Source: Thermoguttaceae bacterium (GTDB lineage: Bacteria; Planctomycetota; Planctomycetia; Pirellulales; Thermoguttaceae). From it: DNA of 64,000 nucleotides. Under the pieces are notes generated by a model. It was not told the DNA's origin and made no database searches. It was given only the letters and a program-made list of their open reading frames with translations. Below, one piece after another: positions 33,186-41,420 of the stretch (its first letter is position 1; each line of letters starts with the position of its first letter). A program made the position numbers and the translations under genes. The stretch is taken from positions 388,948 to 452,947 of the forward strand of contig JAFQXE010000045.1 in NCBI GenBank assembly GCA_017407125.1, in the 5' to 3' direction.

Positions 33186-35585
33186 CTATTTCTCTACCGC
33201 ATACAGAATTACGTTCAAGCCGATTTTGGCGGCGTCCTGGACGCTGTAGCCCGGGCAGGAGGCGGACGAGTACTGTTCCAGAGCGCATGACAGGTCGATG
33301 GGCGAGAAGAAAATCGCGTAACGTCCGTTGACGCTTAAAGCTTCCATCTGAACCGGTTTTTTGACGACGGACGTTTTATCCGCGCCGGCGCCGGACTGGC
33401 TTTTCAGGCGGATTTCCACTTCTTTCAAATCGAAGCCGCCGAACTGGTTTGTCCAGACGGGATCGGAGCCGGGAATCGGTTTGAGCTTTTCGTCTGGATA
33501 CATCAGCTCCACCTGACGGCGGAACGAGTTGGTAAACGCATCCGAGCCGCAAATCGAGTTGACGAACAAAACCCCGCCGCGATCCAGATACGCTTTCAAA
33601 TTGGCGCGTTCGGTTTCCGTCAAGTTGAACGCCGTTCTGCCGTGCATGAACAGAATCGGGAACTCGTACAGCTTTGCGTCCGACAGGGCGATTTTCCGTT
33701 CTTCGACGCCAGTTCTTAACCCCAATTCTTTCGCTGCCGAATTGAGCAGATTCTGCAGAGCGCGCGGCGCGGACTGGCATCCGCCCGGGTGCCGCACGTT
33801 GGCGACGTACAGACGTCCGCGAACAGTCTTTTCGTAACTGGACGAGTCGCTTTGAGACGCTAAAACCAGATCTTTGGTTTTCAGTTCCCGGTTGGTGGCG
33901 TACGATGCGATGTTCAATCCCAGATTCAGTCCGCCCTCTATTATCTCCTGATTATCCGGTGAAATAGTGGGGTCGTTTTTCAGAGCCGGCGCCGCTTCCC
34001 ATAAGCACGACAGCGACGGGACGCCTGTCTGTGACGGCAAATAGACGATGCTGGTTCGGCACCCAAAACTAACGCCGTAAATCGGGCGAAGCTGCGTCGG
34101 TTTGATCGGGACTTCCGCCCGCCAAATCGGGTGTTCCGGCGGCAAGGGCTGAAGCAAATCCGATTCTCCGGGGAACATCAACGTTACAAGTCGTTTGAAC
34201 CCGGAATCGAACGCAGCTCCGGAACAGACGCTTTCCGCAACAATAAACCCGCCGCGGTCTAAATAGTCGCGCAGCTTTTGAGCGAGCTTTTTCGCCTGCG
34301 CTTCGTTGGTCGGAACGGGGCTGTTGACGCCTCCCAAATATAAAATCGGCGACAGCTGTAGGTCGTCGGCCGATGCTGCGTTGAGGTCGACGTTTTGCCA
34401 GGTCATTTCCTTGTGCCAGCGCTGTTCGACGTACGCGGTCAGATGTTTGATGTCGCTGTGATGGACGTTCCAGTTTTCCGTTAAGCCGTATTCCAGTTTG
34501 GAAATCAGCACGGCGCGGCGACCCTTGGACAAAAACAGAAGCGCGTAACACGTCGCGATAATCGGATCGCGCTCTTCGGCGTCTTCCCCGACCCAGTATT
34601 CCAGCGTCTGAGCGTTGTTGACTCTGGAGCCTTTAAGGCGAATGAGGTAATCGGAACCTTCCCGATACCAGTCGTGAGAGCCGATAAAGCGCTGTCCGGA
34701 CATTCGCCCGACGCGTTCCAAAGCGTACAGATAGTACAGAACGCGGTTGTCGCCGGGGTTTCTGGAAACGCTAAAATGTGACGCCAGCCACTGCAGGCCG
34801 GCGCGAATTCGACGCTGATTGTCGTTGAGCTCTACATTTTGACAGCAGAAGAACTCGTTGTCTCGGAAAACGCCGTTTTTGGCGTTGATCTTATCGGACA
34901 GAATAATCATCGACGCCAACCCGGCGCAAGTCATACTGCCGGTTTCCGGAAGACGGTCCAAGGTGTAATATCGCCAGCCTCCGTTGGGAGTCTGACCTTG
35001 TCTCCAGTGCTTGATCGCTCTTTCCCAAACGACCGGATTGACCTTGAATCCCGCGTTGGACGCCTCGTTGAGAGCCAGAAGCGCGAACTGAGTGTTGGAG
35101 TTATCGCCGTAGGCGCGAGTCGCTTCAAAGTAAGACCACGTTCCCGAGCGCTGCGGCCCTGGATTCTGCATTTGTTCCAGCCAATGAACGTTGCGAATAA
35201 TAAGCTCTTTGTCGCGTTTGGGGTCGGCGGCGCAGAAAACCATCGTTTGCAGAGAAACGACGTACGTGTACTTCGGTTCAACGCGTCTGAGATATTCAAT
35301 CGCCATCGCCAGCTGCGGGTCTTCTTTCGGAATGCCGCAAGAGAGCATCGCCAACGCGCACAGAGCCGTTTTCCCGCCGGTATAGGCAGAGTAATCTCCC
35401 CAGGATCCGTTGCGAAGCTGCTGATTGCGAAGGAATTCGACTCCGCCGTCGATTGCGCGCTGAACGTCTGACGCGGTCAGGTCGTCAGCGGTCGCCGACG
35501 ACGAACAGAACGCCATTATCAGTACTGTCAGCAGCGCTCCCAACGCGATCCAGGACGCGTTTCCAAATCGACGCGTTTGTGTCAC
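33186..35585 (-). CDS. Exported prenyltransferase/squalene-oxidase-repeat protein with two DUF4159 domains
   Basis: A 799-residue protein starting at a GTG (35585) with GAGGAG five bases upstream; a longer ORF to 35738 would overlap the permease gene. The signal peptide is at residues ~10-35 (WIALGALLTVLIMAF). Residues ~40-400 form the alpha/alpha-toroid repeats of the prenyltransferase/squalene-oxidase superfamily (GGVEFLRNQQLRNGSWGD, GGWRYYT), without the DXDD cyclase motif. Two DUF4159 domains follow, at ~435-560 (ILYLGGVNSP, LRDYLDRGGFIVAES) and ~640-790 (ILFMHGRTAFNLTETE, LKAYLDRGGVLFVNS). This pairing is typical of planctomycetes; its role is unknown. The permease stop lies two bases before the GTG, so the genes are translationally coupled. 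Confidence 0.85.
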   Translation of the reverse strand: MTQTRRFGNASWIALGALLTVLIMAFCSSSATADDLTASDVQRAIDGGVEFLRNQQLRNGSWGDYSAYTGGKTALCALAMLSCGIPKEDPQLAMAIEYLRRVEPKYTYVVSLQTMVFCAADPKRDKELIIRNVHWLEQMQNPGPQRSGTWSYFEATRAYGDNSNTQFALLALNEASNAGFKVNPVVWERAIKHWRQGQTPNGGWRYYTLDRLPETGSMTCAGLASMIILSDKINAKNGVFRDNEFFCCQNVELNDNQRRIRAGLQWLASHFSVSRNPGDNRVLYYLYALERVGRMSGQRFIGSHDWYREGSDYLIRLKGSRVNNAQTLEYWVGEDAEERDPIIATCYALLFLSKGRRAVLISKLEYGLTENWNVHHSDIKHLTAYVEQRWHKEMTWQNVDLNAASADDLQLSPILYLGGVNSPVPTNEAQAKKLAQKLRDYLDRGGFIVAESVCSGAAFDSGFKRLVTLMFPGESDLLQPLPPEHPIWRAEVPIKPTQLRPIYGVSFGCRTSIVYLPSQTGVPSLSCLWEAAPALKNDPTISPDNQEIIEGGLNLGLNIASYATNRELKTKDLVLASQSDSSSYEKTVRGRLYVANVRHPGGCQSAPRALQNLLNSAAKELGLRTGVEERKIALSDAKLYEFPILFMHGRTAFNLTETERANLKAYLDRGGVLFVNSICGSDAFTNSFRRQVELMYPDEKLKPIPGSDPVWTNQFGGFDLKEVEIRLKSQSGAGADKTSVVKKPVQMEALSVNGRYAIFFSPIDLSCALEQYSSASCPGYSVQDAAKIGLNVILYAVEK

Positions 35586-35587
35586 GT

Positions 35588-36643
35588 TTAGCTCCTCAGT
35601 CTGGGGTCGGTCGCTTCCTGTACGCCTTCGCCGATAAGGTTGTACGTCAAAACGGTTAAGAAGATCGCCAAGCCGGGGAAGAAGCTCAGCCACCAGTACG
35701 ACAGGTTGCTTCGACCGGCGTTGAGCAGCATGCCCCACGACGGGTTGGGAGCAGGCGCGCCGAACCCGAGAAAGCTCAAACCGCTTTCAACCAGAATCGC
35801 CCCTGCGATATGGAACGTAATGGGCACCAAAACCGGAGCCAGCGAGTTGGGAAGGATGTGACGGAAAATGATTCGCGTCTGACTGGCTCCCAGCGCTTTG
35901 GCGGCGGCGACGTATTCGCTTTGCTTGAGCTTGAGGAACTCAGCGCGGGTCAGACGAGCGATTCCCGTCCAGCCTGTTACGCCCAAAATCGCCATGATGT
36001 GCCAGATCGTCGGTTTTTCGACAATGGATATCAAAGCCAGAATCAAAATCAAAGATGGAATGCACATGACAATTTCGATGGCTCGGCTGATAACGATGTC
36101 CGTCCAGCCGCCGAAATACCCGGCAATCGCGCCGACTATAATCCCGATAAACGCGGCAATGCCCGTCGAAACGAACCCGACAAGCAAGGCGATTTTCGTC
36201 CCGTGAATCATAACGGTTAAGACGTCGTACCCTTGAGACGTCGTTCCCATTGGGTGCTGCCAGCATGGGGCGCTGTTCTTTCCGAAATGGTTGCCGGGTC
36301 TGCCGGGCCACTCGTTGTCCTGAACGCGTCGGTACGGGTCGTTATAAATCAGCGGCCAGATCGCCCACGAGTTTGGATCGTTCTTTTTCAAATTTTGCGG
36401 ATAGACGCCGCCGAACCCGTCGTGCATGAAAATCGGGTTTTCCCAGTTGGCGTAGAAGTATCCCATCATCGGAAAATAGATTTTGCCTTTGTATTTGCAG
36501 ATAATCGGCTTCGTTCCCGCCAGCATGGGAGAGAACAGCGCGATAAACGACAAAATAACGATAAAGCCAAGCGCAAACAAATTGATGCGGTTTTTGGCAA
36601 ACCGATGCCACGTTTCCTGCCAGTAATTTCGGGATTTTTCCAT
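35588..36643 (-). CDS. ABC transporter permease, dipeptide/oligopeptide (DppC/OppC) type
   Basis: A 351-residue inner-membrane permease. The first helix (~20-40) is followed by a large periplasmic loop (~45-140), then five helices. The permease EAA-type loop is YVAAAKALGASQTRIIFRHI at ~residues 240-262, and the C-terminus EATDPRLRS is characteristic of DppC/OppC. It should import peptides, nickel or similar solutes with a DppB partner, ATPases and a binding protein, none of which is in this window. The unusually long first periplasmic loop (Trp/Pro/Asn-rich) fits the long-loop DppC variants. The gene ends inside the ribosome-binding region of the DUF4159 gene. Confidence 0.9.
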   Translation of the reverse strand: MEKSRNYWQETWHRFAKNRINLFALGFIVILSFIALFSPMLAGTKPIICKYKGKIYFPMMGYFYANWENPIFMHDGFGGVYPQNLKKNDPNSWAIWPLIYNDPYRRVQDNEWPGRPGNHFGKNSAPCWQHPMGTTSQGYDVLTVMIHGTKIALLVGFVSTGIAAFIGIIVGAIAGYFGGWTDIVISRAIEIVMCIPSLILILALISIVEKPTIWHIMAILGVTGWTGIARLTRAEFLKLKQSEYVAAAKALGASQTRIIFRHILPNSLAPVLVPITFHIAGAILVESGLSFLGFGAPAPNPSWGMLLNAGRSNLSYWWLSFFPGLAIFLTVLTYNLIGEGVQEATDPRLRS

Positions 36644-36769
36644 GTATTGTTAATCGGGGTTAAGTTCGATAATAATCTAACGGTTATTTTTCAATTATAT
36701 TATTATAGCATAATTAGAGAATTTTGTAAAGAGGCGATTGAGAAAAGAAAAAATCTATGTGCGGTTGAA

Positions 36770-37060
36770 AGCCAATTATATAATGTTCGAAGGGTGAAAT
36801 ACCGTATTGCGTTAGGAGATAACGCCCCTTGGATGGCGCCTGTCTCGGGCGCCAACTTGACGGCTAAGGCCGTCAAGGAAAAAAAGCGGATCTTATCCGC
36901 GATCCAGAATGGTTTTTGGCAGGGGCGATGTCTTTTAGCGGAGCAAAGAGGCTGCGGCGGGCGAAACGCCCGCGAACCGGACTCAACCGAGTTTTTCGTT
37001 ATTAATTAGGCGCCCGAGACAGACGCCATCCATGGAGTTTTTTGGCTTCGTCGCGTAGTT
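36770..37060. repeat. Composite dispersed repeat
   Basis: GGTGAAATACCGTATTGCGT, GGATGGCGCCTGTCTCGGGC and GACGGCTAAGGCCGTC come first, then GCGGGCGAAACGCCCGCGAA and an inverted copy GGCGCCCGAGACAGACGCCA (about 37010-37030). Parts recur at 46110, 46284-46370 and 60722-60810. The outer GGCGCC...GTCTC modules are inverted with respect to each other and bracket about 180 bp without a gene. Confidence 0.75.
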
Positions 37061-37080
37061 ATGCACACTTCTCGTCGTTT

Positions 37081-37713
37081 TTATTTCGAAACCAGCTCTT
37101 TGGCTTTTTGTACCGCGGAAGAGGCGTTGAGCGTATAGGCGTCGGCGCCGATTTCGTCTGCAAATTGCTGGGTAACGGGCGCGCCGCCAACCATGACGAT
37201 TGTTTTGTCTCGAAGTCCCGCTTCTTTAAGAGCTTCTATAGTCGCTTTCATCTGCGGCATGGTCGTCGTTAATAGAGCCGACAGACAGACGACGGTTTTG
37301 TCGTGCTTTTTGGCTTCTTCGACAAAGCGTTCCGGGGCGACGTCGACGCCGAGGTCGTTGACTTCAAACCCGCCGCCTTCCATCAAAGACGCGACCAGAT
37401 TTTTGCCGATGTCGTGCAAGTCGCCCTTGACGGTTCCGATGACAACGTACCCGACCGGCTCGCCGCCCGACTGTTTCAGCAGCGGCTGAACGATAGACAG
37501 CGCCGCTTTCATCGCGTTGGCGGACATGAGCAGTTCAGGAACGAAGTACTCTTCCTCCTCAAACAGACGCCCGACTTCGTCCATCGCGGGGATCATATAT
37601 TTATTGATAATCTCCCCGGGAGCGACGCCCTCGTCGATCGCTTCCTGAACGTATTCTTTCGCGTCGTCGTCTTCGCCTTCGACAATAGCTGTGTAAATGT
37701 CTTGCAAGTCCAT
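37081..37713 (-). CDS. Corrinoid (B12-binding) methyltransferase protein
   Basis: A 210-residue protein of the MtaC/MtbC/MtrH-associated corrinoid family. It has an N-terminal four-helix cap (~1-85; MSANAMKAALSIVQPLL) and a Rossmann-like cobalamin domain with GDLHDIGKNLV, the DxHxxG motif whose His is the lower axial cobalt ligand. VCLSALLTTTMPQM and VGGAPV are also family-typical. It carries methyl groups between a substrate-specific methyltransferase and a folate or corrinoid acceptor. No partner methyltransferase or reactivator is adjacent, so the substrate is open. I chose the ATG at 37713 (MDLQDIYTAIVEGED); the extra 11 upstream residues are hydrophobic and not family-like. Confidence 0.9.
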   Translation of the reverse strand: MDLQDIYTAIVEGEDDDAKEYVQEAIDEGVAPGEIINKYMIPAMDEVGRLFEEEEYFVPELLMSANAMKAALSIVQPLLKQSGGEPVGYVVIGTVKGDLHDIGKNLVASLMEGGGFEVNDLGVDVAPERFVEEAKKHDKTVVCLSALLTTTMPQMKATIEALKEAGLRDKTIVMVGGAPVTQQFADEIGADAYTLNASSAVQKAKELVSK

Positions 37714-37909
37714 AAATAATATATAAGGAATACAGGTTAGAAACAAGAGTCGAGAATTGAGCGCCGGGAATTTCGCCGCGGGGGACGAACCAAATCCGCT
37801 CTCAAGATCGCTCTGGAATCGCTTACAAGTCGTTCCTCATTATACAATATATATTTTATTCGTCAAATCCCCTTCAGACCAAAAAACGAAAATTTTTCTC
37901 CTTCTCCTA

Positions 37910-37937
37910 TTGACAGAATCCAATAATTGGATAAATT
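37910..37937 (+). promoter_or_regulatory. Promoter of the ATP synthase operon
   Basis: CCTA followed by TTGACA (37910-37915), a 16-bp spacer and TAAATT (37932-37937). The start codon of the first gene is about 22 bp downstream, with GAGG in between. Confidence 0.65.
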
Positions 37938-37959
37938 AATATTTATTAGAGGATAAGTT

Positions 37960-38226
37960 ATGAATTCAAAACAGGAAAAGAACGAAGACGAAACAATCAG
38001 CTCCGCGTTGGCAACGGGGTTGTACTGGTCGCACAACATCATTTCCGCGACGCTGGAATTCGTTATTTTTCTGGTGATTGGGTACTTCCTGGACAAATAC
38101 TTTTCCACAAGCCCCTGGCTTTTGCTCGTTTTCGGCGCAATCGGCATGTTTGCCATGTTTCATCGAATCCTGCAAATCGCCAAAGAAGCGGGGGAAGAGC
38201 ATGAGTCCGGGAAAAAAGATGAATAA
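37960..38226 (+). CDS. atpZ: AtpZ/AtpI-family F0 accessory protein
   Basis: An 88-residue membrane protein with two hydrophobic helices (~28-47 and ~51-70) and charged ends, typical of the small AtpZ/AtpI proteins that open F-type ATP synthase operons. They are proposed to aid c-ring assembly or Mg2+ supply. A GAGG site precedes the ATG. The gene is nine bases from the next coding sequence and is the first gene after the operon promoter. Confidence 0.85.
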   Translation: MNSKQEKNEDETISSALATGLYWSHNIISATLEFVIFLVIGYFLDKYFSTSPWLLLVFGAIGMFAMFHRILQIAKEAGEEHESGKKDE

Positions 38227-38235
38227 ACGCTCTTG

Positions 38236-38640
38236 ATGGGAAAATCCATAACCGTATTTGCCGTTGTCGTTGCTGTATTTTGGGCGATAGTATTATGCGC
38301 TGTCGATCAGATGCACTTCAGCCGTCCCTTTTTAATGGGGTCGCTGACCATCGTTGCGACGTCGTTTGCGGCTTTGCTTTTGGGGCTGCGCGCAGTCGGT
38401 CTGGAACCCATAAAAGCCTACCCCTGGATCATGGGCGGACTGGCTGTCGAGCTGTTTATTCCACTTATTTTGGTAATTTACGCAAAATTTTTTCCAAACC
38501 TACTGGAAAATTCTGGAGATTTGGTTATAATAATGAAATACTTCCTCGCGTTTTTCCCTGTTTGTCTCATTTTGGAAAAGACCCTGGTTCTGCGCGAGTT
38601 AAAATCAAATAACACAACGGATACAAAAAATGAGCGCTGA
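38236..38640 (+). CDS. atpI: AtpI-like membrane protein
   Basis: A 134-residue protein with four predicted membrane helices (~5-23, 33-52, 63-85, 95-112). By position (between atpZ and atpB) and size it is the AtpI-type accessory protein, although sequence similarity in this family is weak. The ATG at 38236 follows directly after an in-frame TTG. The stop overlaps the atpB start by 11 bases, which implies coupling. Confidence 0.7.
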   Translation: MGKSITVFAVVVAVFWAIVLCAVDQMHFSRPFLMGSLTIVATSFAALLLGLRAVGLEPIKAYPWIMGGLAVELFIPLILVIYAKFFPNLLENSGDLVIIMKYFLAFFPVCLILEKTLVLRELKSNNTTDTKNER

Positions 38641-39475
38641 ATATAACGCAACAGAACACGTTCAAGACTCAAATGTATTGGAACTCCCGTTCGGTACTGA
38701 AATCCACTTGCCATCCTTTGACATCCCGGTTCCGGATTGCCTGCAGTCCGTATTGGGAACAAGCATTCACTTTGGAACCAAGTACATGTGGCTCGAAGTA
38801 GTCGCATTTCTTCTTTGCTGTTTGATCTTTATTCCTCTGGCGCGTAAAATTCGCACTGGAGAACCTGTCAAAGGACGTTTCGCCAATCTTATGGAAGCCA
38901 TGGTTGTGTTCGTCCGTGACAACATCGCCCTTCCCAACATTGGCAAAGAACACACAAAAGAGTATTTGCCATTTCTTTTGACGACGTTTTTCTTTATTCT
39001 GTTCTGCAACCTGCTGGGTCTTGTCCCGTGGCTGGGCAGCGCGACCGGCGCGTGGGCTACCACCATCATTCTGGCGATTTCCACGTTTATTGTCGTCAAC
39101 TTCGCCGGTATGAAACAGAAAGGCATTATCAAGTACTGGGTCGGTCTTTGCCCGCACATGGACATTCACTGGACTTTGAAAATCGTCCTCGTCCCGATGC
39201 TTTGGCTGCTTGAATTCATCAGCTTGCTGATTAAACACTTCGTATTGAGCGTTCGTCTTTTGGCGAACATGTTCGCCGGGCACCTTGTTCTGGCGGTTAT
39301 ATTAGGATTTATTTTCATGACGGCTGGAAGCGCGATTTGGTATGGCGTCATGCCCGCCAGCGTTTTAGGCTGCGTCTGCCTTAACCTGCTTGAACTTTTC
39401 GTCGCGTTTTTGCAGGCGTACATTTTCACGTTCCTTTCCGCCCTGTTTATCGGCTCGGCGATGAAGGGACACTAA
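38630..39475 (+). CDS. atpB: ATP synthase F0 subunit a
   Basis: 281 residues. Provides the two proton half-channels beside the c-ring in the inner membrane. It has five or six helices; the key helix carries the conserved Arg in LSVRLLANMFAGHLVLAVI (~residues 206-225), with the partner Gln in the final helix region FLQAYIFTFLSALFI. The N-terminal ~45 residues are a periplasmic extension. It overlaps the AtpI-like gene and is followed by a 200-bp gap before atpE. Confidence 0.96.
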   Translation: MSAEYNATEHVQDSNVLELPFGTEIHLPSFDIPVPDCLQSVLGTSIHFGTKYMWLEVVAFLLCCLIFIPLARKIRTGEPVKGRFANLMEAMVVFVRDNIALPNIGKEHTKEYLPFLLTTFFFILFCNLLGLVPWLGSATGAWATTIILAISTFIVVNFAGMKQKGIIKYWVGLCPHMDIHWTLKIVLVPMLWLLEFISLLIKHFVLSVRLLANMFAGHLVLAVILGFIFMTAGSAIWYGVMPASVLGCVCLNLLELFVAFLQAYIFTFLSALFIGSAMKGH

Positions 39476-39675
39476 ATTTAGAGTAGTATCGATTTTAAGA
39501 GCGCCGCATGAGCCGCCGATAGATTCGGCTCCCGCAGAGAAAACTCGCCCCTTGCTCATCTAACAGCCGTCGCCACGAATCGAATTTATAATTTACATTA
39601 TCCGTTAGTTGGAATATTTACTCGGCAGTCGTCGAATTCAATATTCTGACTTAAAAGAACACAGGAGATTTTATC

Positions 39676-40044
39676 GTGTCCAATTTTGCAAAACTTTTTG
39701 CTCTGTTACTGGTTGTTTTCGCCATTTGCGCTCCGGCGTTTGCTCAGGAAGAAGCCGCTCCGGCTGCTGATCAGCCCGCCGCTGTTGCTACGGAAGAAGC
39801 CGCTGCTCCCGCTCCGGCTGCCAACAATGGCTTCAAGATTTTTGGCTGCGCTCTTGGCGCTGGCATCATTATCCTCGGCGCTGGCTGGGGCATTGGAACG
39901 ATTGGTTCCAAGGCTGTCGAAGGCACCTCCCGTCAGCCGGAAGCTGGTGGAGCCATCATGACTCAGATGATTATTTCCGCCGCTCTTATCGAAGGCGTTA
40001 CGTTCTTCGCTTTGATCGTTTGCTTCCTCGGCCTTTCCGCCTAA
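39676..40044 (+). CDS. atpE: ATP synthase F0 subunit c with signal-peptide-like extension
   Basis: 122 residues, clearly longer than the usual 70-90. It begins at a GTG with AGGAG nine bases upstream. Residues 1-23 look like a cleavable signal peptide (LLVVFAICAPAFA-Q). An Ala/Pro/Glu linker (~24-50) is followed by the normal two-helix hairpin. Helix 1 has the packed glycines (GAGIIILGAGWGIG), the loop is RQPE, and helix 2 carries the ion-binding Glu106 in AALIEGVTFFALIV. The Gln and Ser ligands of Na+-type rings are not seen, so proton coupling is likely. The 200-bp gap upstream may hold a regulatory or processing region that raises c-subunit output. Confidence 0.95.
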   Translation: MSNFAKLFALLLVVFAICAPAFAQEEAAPAADQPAAVATEEAAAPAPAANNGFKIFGCALGAGIIILGAGWGIGTIGSKAVEGTSRQPEAGGAIMTQMIISAALIEGVTFFALIVCFLGLSA

Positions 40045-40149
40045 GATAAAACAAAAGGTTGGCGGTTAGAGTCCTTGAATTCTAGCCGCCTGCCGTTCGA
40101 CAAACACAATTACGGTATTTCATTAACCCTGCCCCTATTCGGTGTAATT

Positions 40150-40737
40150 ATGAAGTTTCGAACCATATTGAGCTTGGCTGTCGCTTCCGGTTCAGTTTTA
40201 CTGACCGACGCTGTTTGTTTGGCGGAAGAAGGCGGATCAGTCAACCCCCTGGCTCTTTCGAAAGACATTGCTTTCTGGACTGCTGTCGTTTTCATCATCA
40301 CGCTTTTGGTTTTAGGCAAGTTCGCCTGGAAGCCGATTGTTGAAGGATTGGACAAACGCGAACAAGGCATTGCGGATCAGATCGCTCAAGCGGAACAGTT
40401 GAACCAGGACGCTCAGAAAACTCTGGCTGATTACAAAGCTCAGCTTGCAGACGCCAAAACCGAAGTTGCCGCTATGCTTGACAGCGCAAGGCAATCTGCT
40501 CAAAAGTATGAGCAGGACGCTAAAAACGAAGCCGATGCAAAAGCTGTGGCTATAACTCAAAAGGCGCAAGCGGAAATCGAACTGGCTAAAAAAGAGGCTA
40601 TGCAGGAACTGGCAAACAAAGCTACCGAATTAGCTTTCGATCTGGCTGGCAAAATCTGTCAGAAGAATTTGGACAAAACAGCTCACGCTGATTTAATCAA
40701 CGAAGCAGTAGAGAATTTTTCAAAACAAGCGCTCTAA
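40150..40737 (+). CDS. atpF: ATP synthase F0 subunit b with N-terminal signal-like sequence
   Basis: 195 residues from the ATG at 40150; an upstream ATG at 40075 adds 25 unrelated residues. Residues 1-25 resemble a signal peptide (FRTILSLAVASGSVLL). The membrane anchor is at ~43-60 (FWTAVVFIITLLVLGKF), and a long Ala/Lys/Glu/Gln coiled-coil (~65-175) forms the peripheral stalk. Like subunit c, it seems to carry an N-terminal extension ahead of the standard anchor. It sits 15 bases before atpH. Confidence 0.93.
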   Translation: MKFRTILSLAVASGSVLLTDAVCLAEEGGSVNPLALSKDIAFWTAVVFIITLLVLGKFAWKPIVEGLDKREQGIADQIAQAEQLNQDAQKTLADYKAQLADAKTEVAAMLDSARQSAQKYEQDAKNEADAKAVAITQKAQAEIELAKKEAMQELANKATELAFDLAGKICQKNLDKTAHADLINEAVENFSKQAL

Positions 40738-40752
40738 CGGGAGAAATCAACC

Positions 40753-41352
40753 ATGTTAGATACTCAAGCCATTGACGCCCGATACGCTGCGGAAACCAAT
40801 CCGGACGTATCCGCTGATCAAATCGGACAGGTCTACGCGCAGTCGTTTATCGGCGCGTTGGACAACAATCCCGAATTGGTCGGTCAGGCGGTCGAGGAGT
40901 TCGATTCCTTCCTGACGGCGTATTTTGACGCCAATCCCAAATTCGAGGAAATCCTGTCCAGCAGACTGATTTCCACCGAAGACAAAATCGACATTATCAA
41001 TCGCACTGTAACAGGCGGTTCCCCGATGTTTCTCAACTTCCTCAAGGTTGTTGCCAAACACGAACGCATGGATTGCCTGCGCGCCATGTACCGTCAAATG
41101 TACCTGCAGTACGAAAAGATGATTCAGCGTCTTCCGATTACGATTACAACGGCGGTTGAGATTTCAGACCAGGAAGCGGAAAAGATTGGTCAGTCGCTCA
41201 TCGCGCAGATTGGCGGAAACCCGATTATTCAGCGCAAGGTAGACCCGTCTTTAATTGGCGGCGTTGTCGTTCGCGTCGGCGATACGGTTTACGATGGTTC
41301 CGTCGCCACGCAGCTGAAGAAACTGCGGGAACGAATCACAGGTAAATTTTAG
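40753..41352 (+). CDS. atpH: ATP synthase F1 subunit delta
   Basis: 199 residues. Links the b-subunit stalk to the top of the F1 head. It has the helical N-terminal OSCP domain (YAQSFIGALDNNPELVGQAV) and the C-terminal signature with VDPSLIGGVVVRVGDTVYDGS (read from ~residue 160) and KKLRERI. GGGAG lies upstream of the ATG. It is slightly longer than the common ~178 residues owing to an acidic N-terminus. Confidence 0.94.
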   Translation: MLDTQAIDARYAAETNPDVSADQIGQVYAQSFIGALDNNPELVGQAVEEFDSFLTAYFDANPKFEEILSSRLISTEDKIDIINRTVTGGSPMFLNFLKVVAKHERMDCLRAMYRQMYLQYEKMIQRLPITITTAVEISDQEAEKIGQSLIAQIGGNPIIQRKVDPSLIGGVVVRVGDTVYDGSVATQLKKLRERITGKF

Positions 41353-41420
41353 GCGGATTGAACGCATTCAGTCTGTTTATTATAACGTTTAATTTTACTT
41401 AGACATTTTTTGGAGCTGAT

